A DNA stretch of 64,000 nucleotides from Lentilactobacillus raoultii (GTDB lineage Bacteria > Bacillota > Bacilli > Lactobacillales > Lactobacillaceae), in contig NZ_LS422992.1 in assembly GCF_900411375.1 (NCBI RefSeq), positions 62,001-126,000 of the forward strand, read 5' to 3'. A program made the translations under genes and the position numbers. Below, piece by piece: positions 50,608 to 58,348 of this stretch (position 1 is the first letter of the stretch; each line of letters begins with the position of its first letter). A model generated the notes under the pieces. The model saw only the letters and a program-made list of their open reading frames with translations, was not told the DNA's origin and made no database searches.

Positions 50608-51933
50608 ATGCGAATGGTGGACGTGATTCATCACAAGCGATTGGGTAAGAGACTTTCGGATCAAGAAATTCAGTTTTTTGTGGATGGCGTTGTTTCAGGG
50701 AGCCTTCCTGATTATCAAATCAGTGCACTACTAATGGCAATTTATTTTCAAGGGATGACAGAAGAAGAACAATCATCCCTTACTATGAAAATGATGGCTT
50801 CCGGCGATCATCTTGACCTAAGTGATATTCCCGGCATTAAGGTTGATAAGCATTCAACTGGCGGCGTTGGCGATAAGTTTAGTATTCCGCTGGCGGCGGT
50901 TGTGGCAGCTATGGGAATTCCGATTCCAATGATTTCCGGTCGGGGACTTGGCCACACTGGTGGTACGCTTGATAAACTAGAATCAATTCCGGGGTACCGG
51001 GTTGAATTGTCTGAGCAACAATTCATTTCACAGGTAAAGCGGGATAAGTGTGCGATTATCGGTGCGACCGGAAACATTGCACCAGCGGACAAGAAAATTT
51101 ATGCATTGCGAGATGTGACGGATACGGTTGATAGTATTCCGCTGATTGCCAGTTCAATTATGAGCAAAAAAATTGCTTCTGGAACCGATGCGTTGATCAT
51201 TGATGTCAAAACCGGGGCAGGGGCTTTTATGAAGACCCTGTCTGAATCCCGAGCATTGGCTGAAGCGTTGGTTGGGATTGGTAAAGGTGTTGGCATGCAG
51301 TGCATGGCAATGATCACCGATATGAATCAACCACTGGGTAATGCGGTTGGAAATGCCTTGGAAATTAAAGAATCAATTGAAGTTTTAAAGGGAAATGGGC
51401 CAACCGATTTAGAGCAGCTCATCGTTGTGCTTGGCGGTTATATGGCCATAATGGGTGGTAAGGTCAAAACGATTGAAGCGGGACAAAAATTAGTGCAATC
51501 AGTTATTCATGACGGACGTGGCTTAGCCAGCTTTAGAAAAATGATTTAAGATCAGGGTGGTGATTCACGAGTTATTGATTATCCTGATCGAATACTACCG
51601 CAAGCTGCTTACCAAATTAATCTACCGGCACCTAAATCGGGGGTCGTTTCAAAGATTTCAGCAGATGAGGTTGGCGTTGCCAGCATGCTACTGGGTGGTG
51701 GTCGACAAGCAGCGGATGACCAATTGGATTATGCGGTTGGGATTCATCTGCATAAAAAGATTGGTGATCAGGTGACAAAGGGTGAGCCCCTGTTAACTAT
51801 TTTTAGTAATCAAACCGATATCACGGAAGTTAAACAATTACTTTCAAATAGTATTGAAATTGCTGATGCTACCAAAAAACCGACACTAGTTTATGAAACA
51901 ATTGGCGCTGCTGATTTAACTGCAACTGATTAA
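50608..51933 (+). pseudogene. pdp: Pyrimidine-nucleoside phosphorylase, interrupted by an in-frame TAA
   Basis: The intact enzyme splits thymidine and uridine with phosphate. The first 313 codons hold the N-terminal helical domain and the phosphate-binding KHSTGGVGDKFS and SIMSKKIASGTDALI segments, up to FRKMI. A TAA follows (51547-51549). The same frame then continues with DQGGDSRVIDYPDR, a normal family continuation, and the C-terminal domain (LPAPKSGVVSKI to 51933). Total length of 441 codons matches the family, so a single base change to TAA (for example from GAA, CAA or AAA) explains it. The truncated product would lack the whole C-terminal domain. Downstream in-frame Met (51685) has no ribosome site. 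Confidence 0.9.
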
Positions 51934-51951
51934 CAATTGATTTGACAGATT

Positions 51952-51994
51952 AAAAGATTGATCGGATTTTGAAAGAAACCGGTCAATCTTTTTT
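51952..51994 (+). terminator. Intrinsic terminator of the deo operon
   Basis: AAAAGATTGATCGG (51952-51965) pairs with CCGGTCAATCTTTT (51979-51992) with a G-U pair and a 13-nt loop; the distal arm continues in T. Confidence 0.9.
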
Positions 51995-52102
51995 GGATGC
52001 AGTTTTCTCATTAAATTTTTATTTTTAGATAATTTTTAATGTGAACCCTTTATTTTCGGGATTTATTTAGGTAAAATTAGTATATTTATAATGCCGTTAA
52101 CC

Positions 52103-52129
52103 AAAATAGTTTGATTCTCAAACTATTTT
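52103..52129. promoter_or_regulatory. FabT operator
   Basis: A perfect 12+12 bp palindrome: AAAATAGTTTGA (52103-52114), TTC, TCAAACTATTTT (52118-52129). The core TTTGA-N3-TCAAA matches the known FabT box of lactic acid bacteria. It covers the -35 element of the fab promoter, so FabT bound to long-chain acyl-ACP would block transcription of the operon. Confidence 0.85.
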
Positions 52130-52139
52130 AGTATATAGT
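52111..52139 (+). promoter_or_regulatory. Promoter of the fab/acc operon
   Basis: TTGATT (52111-52116), lying inside the FabT palindrome, and TATAGT (52134-52139) are 17 bp apart. Transcription should start near 52146, leaving a leader of more than 90 nt before fabZ. Confidence 0.8.
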
Positions 52140-52145
52140 GTGTTC

Positions 52146-52238
52146 TGTCCAGGAAATGGATACCTGTGGGGTTACCGTGTTTCGACTTTGTTGATAATGG
52201 TAATGACCACCAGTTTAACAACTGAAAGGAAGAAACCA
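52146..52238 (+). promoter_or_regulatory. Structured leader of the fab operon
   Basis: CCAGG (52149-52153) can pair with CCTG-T-GG (52163-52169). Alternatively GTGG (52166-52169) and GTTACC (52171-52176) can pair with GGTAAT (52199-52204) and CCAC (52207-52210). In addition CTTTGTTG (52186-52193) can pair with CAAC-TG-AAAG (52219-52228), which would cover the AAAGGA ribosome site and cross the previous helix as a pseudoknot. The helices are seen by eye; a translation-control role is inference. I do not know a described family at this place. Confidence 0.45.
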
Positions 52239-52685
52239 ATGAGTGTACTAGATGCATCTGAAATTATGGAGTTGATTCCCAATCGTTATCCGATTCTGTT
52301 TATGGATAAAGTTGATGAATTAAATCCTGGTGAATCAATTATTTGTACTAAGAACGTCACGATTAACGAGGAATTTTTCCAAGGACATTTTCCAGGGAAC
52401 CCTGTGATGCCGGGAGTTCTAATCATTGAATCGCTTGCCCAGGCAGCTTCAATTTTAATTTTAAAGACTGAAAAGTATAAAGGCAAGACAGCTTACCTCG
52501 GTTCAATTGATAACGCCAAGTTTCGAAAAGTTGTCCGTCCGGGCGATGTTTTGAAACTACACGTTGAAATGGAAAAGCAACGCGATAATATGGGCAAAGT
52601 GAAGTGCGAAGCCAAAGTTGACGAAAAGGTTGCCTGCTCAACAACGTTAACGTTTATCGTACCGGATCCAAAAAAGAAAATTTAA
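52239..52685 (+). CDS. fabZ1: 3-hydroxyacyl-[ACP] dehydratase FabZ (catalytically complete copy)
   Basis: FabZ dehydrates 3-hydroxyacyl-ACP to trans-2-enoyl-ACP. The 148-residue hot-dog protein has the catalytic His50 in FFQGHFPGNPVMPG and Glu64 in LIIESLAQAA. ATG 52239 follows GAAAGGA; a longer in-frame reading begins within the promoter-proximal leader and is rejected. Its place as first gene, before fabT, follows the usual order in lactobacilli. A second FabZ-like protein is encoded at 57892. Confidence 0.95.
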   Translation: MSVLDASEIMELIPNRYPILFMDKVDELNPGESIICTKNVTINEEFFQGHFPGNPVMPGVLIIESLAQAASILILKTEKYKGKTAYLGSIDNAKFRKVVRPGDVLKLHVEMEKQRDNMGKVKCEAKVDEKVACSTTLTFIVPDPKKKI

Positions 52686-52714
52686 GTGGGTCACAGAACT
52701 AGGAGAATTAACCA

Positions 52715-53182
52715 ATGAATGCCACAAGTGATGAAATTAAAGCGGATTATAACTTTATTAGTGACGCCCTGGTTGACATTTATGATCAAATCATGCGAAT
52801 TGAAGAGAGCGAAATTAGAAAGAGTCGTTTTAAGGACATTACTGCGAAAGAACTTCATTTGGTTCACACAATCGGGTTACATGACCGCAAAACGACTTCC
52901 GAAGTGGCTCGGATCCTTAGATTGAGTAAGGGTACCTTAACTGCTAATTTAAATAACCTGGAACGCAAGGGATACATTACCCGAATCACCAATCAACGTG
53001 ATCGACGGATTATTAATTTAGCTTTAACCAGCAAGGGACGATTACTATATCGGGCACACTATGCATTCCATCGAAAATTGGTGGAGCAATGCTTGAAGGG
53101 ATTTGACGGTCCTGCAATCAAGAAAATGAAACAAGCGTTAATTAATGTCGAGGATTTTATTGGTGAGGTTTCAGCAAAATGA
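52715..53182 (+). CDS. fabT: Fatty acid biosynthesis repressor FabT (MarR family)
   Basis: FabT represses the fab operon with long-chain acyl-ACP as co-repressor. The 155-residue protein is a winged helix-turn-helix: helices around ELHLVHTIGLH, recognition helix TSEVARILRLSKGTLTANLNNLE and wing GYITRITNQRDRRIINLALT. It is encoded inside the operon whose promoter carries the FabT palindrome, so it represses itself as well. It overlaps fabH by 4 nt. Confidence 0.92.
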   Translation: MNATSDEIKADYNFISDALVDIYDQIMRIEESEIRKSRFKDITAKELHLVHTIGLHDRKTTSEVARILRLSKGTLTANLNNLERKGYITRITNQRDRRIINLALTSKGRLLYRAHYAFHRKLVEQCLKGFDGPAIKKMKQALINVEDFIGEVSAK

Positions 53183-54162
53183 AATTTGAAAATTTCAAGA
53201 TTTTAGCAACAGCCAGTCAGGTACCTAAAAAGGTTGTTAATAATGATGAACTTGCGACGATGATGGACACATCAGATAAGTGGATCACGCAGCGGACTGG
53301 TATTAAGCGTCGCCATATTGCAGTGGAAGAAACGACCAGTTCCTTGTGTACCGCTGTTGCTAAACAACTTTTGAAAAAAAGCGGTGTTTTAGCAACTGAA
53401 ATCGATTTAATTATGGTAGCGACAATGTCACCAGATTACTTAACGCCTTCGGTAAGCGCGATGATTCAAGGCAATCTAGGTGCCACAAACGCCGTCGCAA
53501 TGGACATTGATGCGGCGTGTTCAGGCTTTGTCTATGGCCTGAAAGCAGCTAAGCAGTTGTTGATGGCTGAAACACCTAAAAAGGCCATTTTAATTGGGGG
53601 TGAAACCTTAAGTAAATTGGTCGATTGGCATGATCGTTCGACGGCTGTCTTATTTGGCGATGGTGCTGGTGGTGTCCTACTCGAGAATGCCTCCAAATCA
53701 GCCGGTTCATTTATTTCCGAAAATTTAAAAACTTTTGGTGAGCTTGGGCATCACTTAACAGCTGGGCAAACTGGCGTCCCAACGCCCTTTATGACTCAGT
53801 CAGCCAAATTTTCACCGTTCTTCCAGATGAACGGGCGGCGGGTTTATCGATTTGCGGTTAACAAGGTTCCAGAATCGATTAACCAGGCACTTAACCAAGC
53901 TTCCCTCAAGGCTGATGAAATTGACCATTTTGTCCTTCATCAAGCCAATCGTCGAATTATTGAGAAAATTGCTGAAACATTGGGTGTCCCCATGGAAAAG
54001 TTTCCGATTAATATTGATGAGTATGGGAATACCGCAGCAGCCAGCGAACCGATTTTACTGGATGAATTGGTGCGGACTGGTTCCATTCAAAGGGGGGATG
54101 TCGTTTTGCTGTCAGGTTTTGGCGGCGGACTAACAGTTGGGACAATGATTTTGAAATTTTAA
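53179..54162 (+). CDS. fabH: 3-oxoacyl-[ACP] synthase III
   Basis: FabH starts chain synthesis by condensing acetyl-CoA with malonyl-ACP. The 327-residue thiolase-fold protein has the catalytic Cys in DIDAACSGFVYGL, His in FVLHQANRRI and Asn in YGNTAAASEPILL, and ends in the glycine-rich LLSGFGGGLTVG. It starts in an ATGA overlap with fabT. Confidence 0.96.
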   Translation: MKFENFKILATASQVPKKVVNNDELATMMDTSDKWITQRTGIKRRHIAVEETTSSLCTAVAKQLLKKSGVLATEIDLIMVATMSPDYLTPSVSAMIQGNLGATNAVAMDIDAACSGFVYGLKAAKQLLMAETPKKAILIGGETLSKLVDWHDRSTAVLFGDGAGGVLLENASKSAGSFISENLKTFGELGHHLTAGQTGVPTPFMTQSAKFSPFFQMNGRRVYRFAVNKVPESINQALNQASLKADEIDHFVLHQANRRIIEKIAETLGVPMEKFPINIDEYGNTAAASEPILLDELVRTGSIQRGDVVLLSGFGGGLTVGTMILKF

Positions 54163-54231
54163 CACATACACAGACTATTAATGAACTTGAGTAAACTCAA
54201 TCAAACAAAAACAATTCGGAGGAATTTAAAA

Positions 54232-54471
54232 ATGACAAAAGAAGAAGTATTTAACAAAGTTAAGGATATTATCGTAGATCAGTTGGACGTTGACGCAGAC
54301 AAAATCAAAGAAGACACCAACTTCAAAAATGATCTTGATTTGGACAGCTTGGACATTTTCGAAGTTGTTGACAAGATTGAAGATACTTATGACATCGAAA
54401 TTGAAACGGACGATGGAATGGAAACTGTCGACGATTTGGTGAACTACGTGTTGAAGCAAAAAGCTGAATAA
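54232..54471 (+). CDS. acpP: Acyl carrier protein
   Basis: ACP carries the growing acyl chain on a 4'-phosphopantetheine arm. The 79-residue acidic protein has the attachment Ser39 in DLDLDSLDIFEV. ATG 54232 follows CGGAGGA; an earlier in-frame start at 54181 has no ribosome site. Its 5' flank holds a short TTGAGT/ACTCAA repeat (54187-54200). Confidence 0.96.
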   Translation: MTKEEVFNKVKDIIVDQLDVDADKIKEDTNFKNDLDLDSLDIFEVVDKIEDTYDIEIETDDGMETVDDLVNYVLKQKAE

Positions 54472-54484
54472 GTGGGTTGATATT

Positions 54485-55402
54485 TTGAAACTAAGTTATT
54501 TATTTAGCGGGCAAGGAAAACAGTTTGCGGAAATGGGCCAAGATCTTTACCGTCAAGAGCCGCTTTATCGGCACACCATTGATGAAGCATCAGAAATTCT
54601 TGGACTACAGCTCAGTGATCCAGCGGTGATGGATGCGCCGGAAAATACGCAAGTCGCCATTGTCGCAATGAGTACCGGAATCTACCGGATTCTTGAAGCC
54701 GAAATCGGGGCTCCTGTTGGCGCTGCTGGATTAAGTCTTGGTGAATACAGTGCCTTAATTGCTGCTCGCGGCATTCAATTTGAAGCTGCTTTGCCGTTGG
54801 TTCGTGATCGAAGCCGTTATATGGCTCAAGCCGGTCAACATCACCCGGGTAAGATGGCAGCAGTTTTAAAGGCTAATCCTGATGTGGTCGAAGAAGCTTG
54901 TCGGGTAGGCTCTCAAGCTGGTGATATCTATCCGGCTAATTATAATACAACCTCACAGATTGTGATCGGTGGTTCAGAAGACGGTCTGGCTGCTGCAACG
55001 GATTACTTACATGAACATGGGATTAAACGTGTGGTGCCGCTAAAAATGAGTGTTGCCTCGCACACGCCGTTTATGCAGGAAGCTAGTGAGTTATTAGCTG
55101 ATCGAATCAAAAAAGTGGCTTTTCATGACTTAAAATTTCCGGTAATTAGTAATACCACAAAGCAACCGTTCAAGTTAGAAGAAATTAAGCAAACACTGAC
55201 TGAGCAGTTAGTTAAGCCGACACACTTTGTCGATTGCCTTCAGCTACTCCACAAAATGGACAGTCAGGCAATGATCGAAATTGGCCCTGGTGATACATTA
55301 ATGAAGTTTGCTGCTAAAACCATTCCCAATGTGACGACCTATCATATCGACAGTGTTGAAACGCTGAATAACGTCAGAGCAAATGTAAAGTTGGTGAAAT
55401 GA
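54485..55402 (+). CDS. fabD: Malonyl-CoA:ACP transacylase
   Basis: FabD loads malonate from CoA onto ACP. The 305-residue protein starts at TTG (MKLSYLFSGQGKQFAEMGQ), has the nucleophilic Ser in GLSLGEYSAL and the catalytic His in SVASHTPFMQEA. The residue before Ser-Leu-Gly is Leu instead of the His found in E. coli, a form I associate with Lactobacillales. The ribosome site is weak, so translation may be coupled to acpP. Confidence 0.94.
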   Translation: MKLSYLFSGQGKQFAEMGQDLYRQEPLYRHTIDEASEILGLQLSDPAVMDAPENTQVAIVAMSTGIYRILEAEIGAPVGAAGLSLGEYSALIAARGIQFEAALPLVRDRSRYMAQAGQHHPGKMAAVLKANPDVVEEACRVGSQAGDIYPANYNTTSQIVIGGSEDGLAAATDYLHEHGIKRVVPLKMSVASHTPFMQEASELLADRIKKVAFHDLKFPVISNTTKQPFKLEEIKQTLTEQLVKPTHFVDCLQLLHKMDSQAMIEIGPGDTLMKFAAKTIPNVTTYHIDSVETLNNVRANVKLVK

Positions 55403-55406
55403 AATA

Positions 55407-56138
55407 ATGAGTGAAGCAAAACAAGTAGCGTTGGTAACTGGTGCCGGTAAAGGGATCGGTTTGGCCATTGCTAAACGATTGTTAAATGATGGTTTCTTTG
55501 TGGTTCTCAATACACATCACGAGTTGTCAGAATCTGCTAAGAGACAATTGTTGGCATATCAGGACCGATACGATAGTTTAACGGGTGATGTTTCAAATGA
55601 AGATGATGCCAAAGCAATGGTCAACACAGTTGTTGAGAAACAGGGCCAACTTGATGTTTTGGTGAACAATGCCGGCATTACGAAAGATAAATTGTTAAGT
55701 CGCTTAAGTTTGGCTGATTTTGAAGCTGTGATTCAAACGAATTTGGTTGGGGCTTTTAACATGACTAAATTTGCGATGAAAGTGATGCAGAAAGCCCGCC
55801 AAGGTGCAATTGTGAATATCTCCAGTATTTCTGGCTTGCACGGGAATCTTGGACAGGCAAATTATTCAGCAAGTAAGGCCGGGCTGGTCGGATTAACCAA
55901 AACGGCGGCTCGCGAAGGTGCACTGAGACATATTCGGTGTAACGCGGTTGCCCCCGGGATGATTCGAACTGATATGACTGAAAAAATGAGTGAACGACGT
56001 CAAAAAGAATTTGCTGACCAAATTCCGTTGAAACGTTTCGGTGAGGCGGAAGAAGTGGCTGAGACTGTGGCCTTTTTAATCGATAATCAGTATATAACCG
56101 GACAGGTCATCACAGTAGACGGCGGGCTCACAATTTAA
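55407..56138 (+). CDS. fabG: 3-oxoacyl-[ACP] reductase
   Basis: FabG reduces 3-ketoacyl-ACP with NADPH. The 243-residue short-chain dehydrogenase has the cofactor motif TGAGKGIG, the NNAGIT motif, Ser in NISSISGLHG and the Tyr-x3-Lys pair in ANYSASKAG, plus the C-terminal GQVITVDGGLTI. It begins 4 nt after fabD. Confidence 0.96.
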   Translation: MSEAKQVALVTGAGKGIGLAIAKRLLNDGFFVVLNTHHELSESAKRQLLAYQDRYDSLTGDVSNEDDAKAMVNTVVEKQGQLDVLVNNAGITKDKLLSRLSLADFEAVIQTNLVGAFNMTKFAMKVMQKARQGAIVNISSISGLHGNLGQANYSASKAGLVGLTKTAAREGALRHIRCNAVAPGMIRTDMTEKMSERRQKEFADQIPLKRFGEAEEVAETVAFLIDNQYITGQVITVDGGLTI

Positions 56139-56157
56139 GTATTGAAGGAGTAATTTC

Positions 56158-57387
56158 ATGAACAGAGTAGTTATCACTGGAATGGGTGCTGTGACACCGA
56201 TTGGAAACGATGTTAAAAGTTTCCTTCAGAATTTATTTGATTCAAAAGTCGGGATTAACAAAATCACTAAGTTTGATTCAGAACCTACTGGGATTTCGGT
56301 TGCCGGTGAAGTTAAGAATTTTGAGCCATTAAATCGACTTGATAAAAAAGCAGCTAAGCGAAATGATCTTTTTGTTAATTACGCTCTTTACAGTGCTCAC
56401 GAAGCAATGGAAATGGCTGGCTTGAATGATCAAAATATTAAGCCGGAAGAATTGGGTGTTATTTATGGCTCCGGAATTGGTGGCCTGACGACCATTGAGC
56501 AACAGGTCATCAAGATGCACGATAAAGGGCCAAAGCGGGTCTCACCACTTTTTGTCCCAAATTCAATTGTCAATATGGCGGCCGGCGACATTTCAATTAC
56601 TTTTAATGCTCGAAATACCAGTCAGGCAATTGTGACTGCTTGTTCAACCGGGACCAACGCTATTGGAAATGCCTTTGAGTACATTAAAGATGGTAAAGCC
56701 GAGGCGATGATTGCAGGGGGTTCCGAAGCTTCAGTTAATGAAATTGGCATTTCGGGTTTTGCGGCCATTACTGCGCTTTCGAAAACAGCTGATCCAAACC
56801 GGGCTTCCATTCCATTTGACAAGGATCGTAATGGGTTTGTAATGGGTGAAGGTGCCGGAACGCTGATCTTGGAAAGCTATGACCATGCTAAAAAGCGTGG
56901 TGCGAACATTTTGGCCGAAATTGTCGGCTATGGGACTACCAGTGATGCCTATCATATGACAGCCCCGGATCCGGATGGCAATGGCGCCAAGCGGGCAATG
57001 CAAATGGCCATTGACGAAGCCGGCATTAAAGCTTCTCAAGTTGATTACATTAATGCTCATGGAACTAGTACCCATGCCAACGATAGTGCTGAAGCCAAAG
57101 CAATTAGTGAAGTCTTTTCTGATAATGATCACGTAAAAGTAAGCAGTACCAAAGGAATGACTGGTCATGCACTTGGCGCTGCCGGAGCGATTGAAGCAGT
57201 GGCAACAATTGGCGCTATTCGTCATAACCAAATGCCGGTTAACGTTGGGGTTGTTAACCAAGACGAAGAATGCACGGTTAACTTGGTCAATGAAACCAAT
57301 AAGAAAGCACCTGTCAATTATGCAATTAGTAACTCGTTTGGTTTTGGGGGCCACAATGCCGTGATTGCATTTAAGGGATGTGAGTAA
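56158..57387 (+). CDS. fabF: 3-oxoacyl-[ACP] synthase II
   Basis: FabF performs elongation condensations. The 409-residue protein has the Cys-His-His triad in TACSTGTNAIG, NAHGTSTHAND and MTGHALGAAGA, and the C-terminal NSFGFGGHNA. GAAGGAG ribosome site; accB begins 4 nt later. Confidence 0.97.
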   Translation: MNRVVITGMGAVTPIGNDVKSFLQNLFDSKVGINKITKFDSEPTGISVAGEVKNFEPLNRLDKKAAKRNDLFVNYALYSAHEAMEMAGLNDQNIKPEELGVIYGSGIGGLTTIEQQVIKMHDKGPKRVSPLFVPNSIVNMAAGDISITFNARNTSQAIVTACSTGTNAIGNAFEYIKDGKAEAMIAGGSEASVNEIGISGFAAITALSKTADPNRASIPFDKDRNGFVMGEGAGTLILESYDHAKKRGANILAEIVGYGTTSDAYHMTAPDPDGNGAKRAMQMAIDEAGIKASQVDYINAHGTSTHANDSAEAKAISEVFSDNDHVKVSSTKGMTGHALGAAGAIEAVATIGAIRHNQMPVNVGVVNQDEECTVNLVNETNKKAPVNYAISNSFGFGGHNAVIAFKGCE

Positions 57388-57391
57388 ATTA

Positions 57392-57886
57392 ATGGATGAG
57401 AAAGAAATTGAACGGTTATTAGATAAATTTGATAAATCAACGTTGAAAAATTTTGAGTTAACTCAAGATGATTTTAAATTATCATTAAGCAAGCGTGACC
57501 AAGCGGATCAAGTGATTGCCCAGCCTCGGGTAACTGAACCGGTTGTGGATCAAAGCGTCCAAAAGGAGTCAAGCAACACCGCTCAATCGGCAACTCGATC
57601 TGCTGATGACTCGAAGCAGTCTGATAAACCAGAAGCAAATGATCAGGTTGCTGAAATTACGGCACCACTGGTTGGCGTGGTTTACTTTGCACCTAATCCA
57701 GATAAGCCGCCGTTTAAGAAACAGGGAGACAAGGTTAAAAAAGGAGACGTCGTTTGTGTCATTGAAGCCATGAAAATGATCAATGAGGTTAAAAGCGAAG
57801 TTTCAGGAACAATTTCAAATGTTTTGGTCAAAGATGGTAGCATGGTTGAATATGGACAACCGATTTTTCAAGTAACGAAGGGGTAA
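57392..57886 (+). CDS. accB: Biotin carboxyl carrier protein of acetyl-CoA carboxylase
   Basis: AccB carries biotin between the carboxylase and transcarboxylase subunits. The 164-residue protein has an N-terminal helix (MDEKEIERLLDKFDKS), a Gln/Ser/Asp-rich linker (about residues 40-85) and a biotinyl domain with the thumb typical of AccB. The acceptor is Lys128 in VIEAMKMINEV. ATG 57392 is chosen over 57365, which overlaps fabF. BirA, which biotinylates it, is encoded downstream. Confidence 0.94.
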   Translation: MDEKEIERLLDKFDKSTLKNFELTQDDFKLSLSKRDQADQVIAQPRVTEPVVDQSVQKESSNTAQSATRSADDSKQSDKPEANDQVAEITAPLVGVVYFAPNPDKPPFKKQGDKVKKGDVVCVIEAMKMINEVKSEVSGTISNVLVKDGSMVEYGQPIFQVTKG

Positions 57887-57891
57887 ATTGA

Positions 57892-58308
57892 ATGAAGCCA
57901 GAAGTAAACGATCTAATTCCTCAAAGATATCCCTTTCAAATGATTGATCGGTTTCTCGATGTAGAAGCAGGGAAGACGGCAACTGCGGTTAAGTTGATTT
58001 CGATCAACGAATGGTTTTTTGCAAACCAGAAAGCGGGTCAACTAAGGGTTCCTCGGCCGATCATGATTGAAGCAATGGCACAAACCGGCGTTGCTGCTAT
58101 CTTGACACTACCGGTATATCACGGTAAAAATGTCTTCTTTGGTGGCATTAAAAACGCTGAATTTAAAGATGACTTTTTTCCGGGAGATCGATTGATTTTT
58201 AAGGTGGAAATGAAAAAATTGCGGGCTAATATTGGTCTGGGTCACGGCTCGATTACCCGCGACGGCCAAGTGATCTGTGAAGCCGACTTAATATTTGCAG
58301 TGGAATAG
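57892..58308 (+). CDS. fabZ2: FabZ-like protein with the catalytic His replaced
   Basis: The 138-residue protein is a single hot-dog domain of the FabZ family (RYPFQMIDRFLDVEAGK, FGGIKNAEFKDDFFPGDRLIF). Aligned without gaps to FabZ1, the FFQGHFPG active-site loop reads FFANQKAG, so the catalytic His corresponds to Gln46; the catalytic Glu is kept as Glu60 in MIEAMAQTG. The PGVL motif is also lost (PRPIM). It is probably not a normal dehydratase. It could be a partner of FabZ1, an altered-specificity enzyme or an ACP-binding protein. It sits between accB and accC. Confidence 0.85.
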   Translation: MKPEVNDLIPQRYPFQMIDRFLDVEAGKTATAVKLISINEWFFANQKAGQLRVPRPIMIEAMAQTGVAAILTLPVYHGKNVFFGGIKNAEFKDDFFPGDRLIFKVEMKKLRANIGLGHGSITRDGQVICEADLIFAVE

Positions 58309-58348
58309 TTAATGGTTAAAGTCAATTGGGATAATGAGAGGTGAGCAT

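Noticed and set aside
51557-51775. Frameshift, with a second reading frame, as the cause of the split pdp gene
   Set aside because: The continuation of the protein is in the same frame as the N-terminal part; the frame at 51557 encodes nothing similar to the family.
54187-54200. Palindrome TTGAGT-AA-ACTCAA before acpP as a second FabT box
   Set aside because: The half-site TTGA/TCAA spacing is 6 nt instead of the 3 nt of the FabT core, and no promoter elements accompany it.
56731-57354. 207-codon minus-strand reading frame inside fabF
   Set aside because: It lies completely within the intact fabF gene, matches no family that I recognise and lacks initiation signals.
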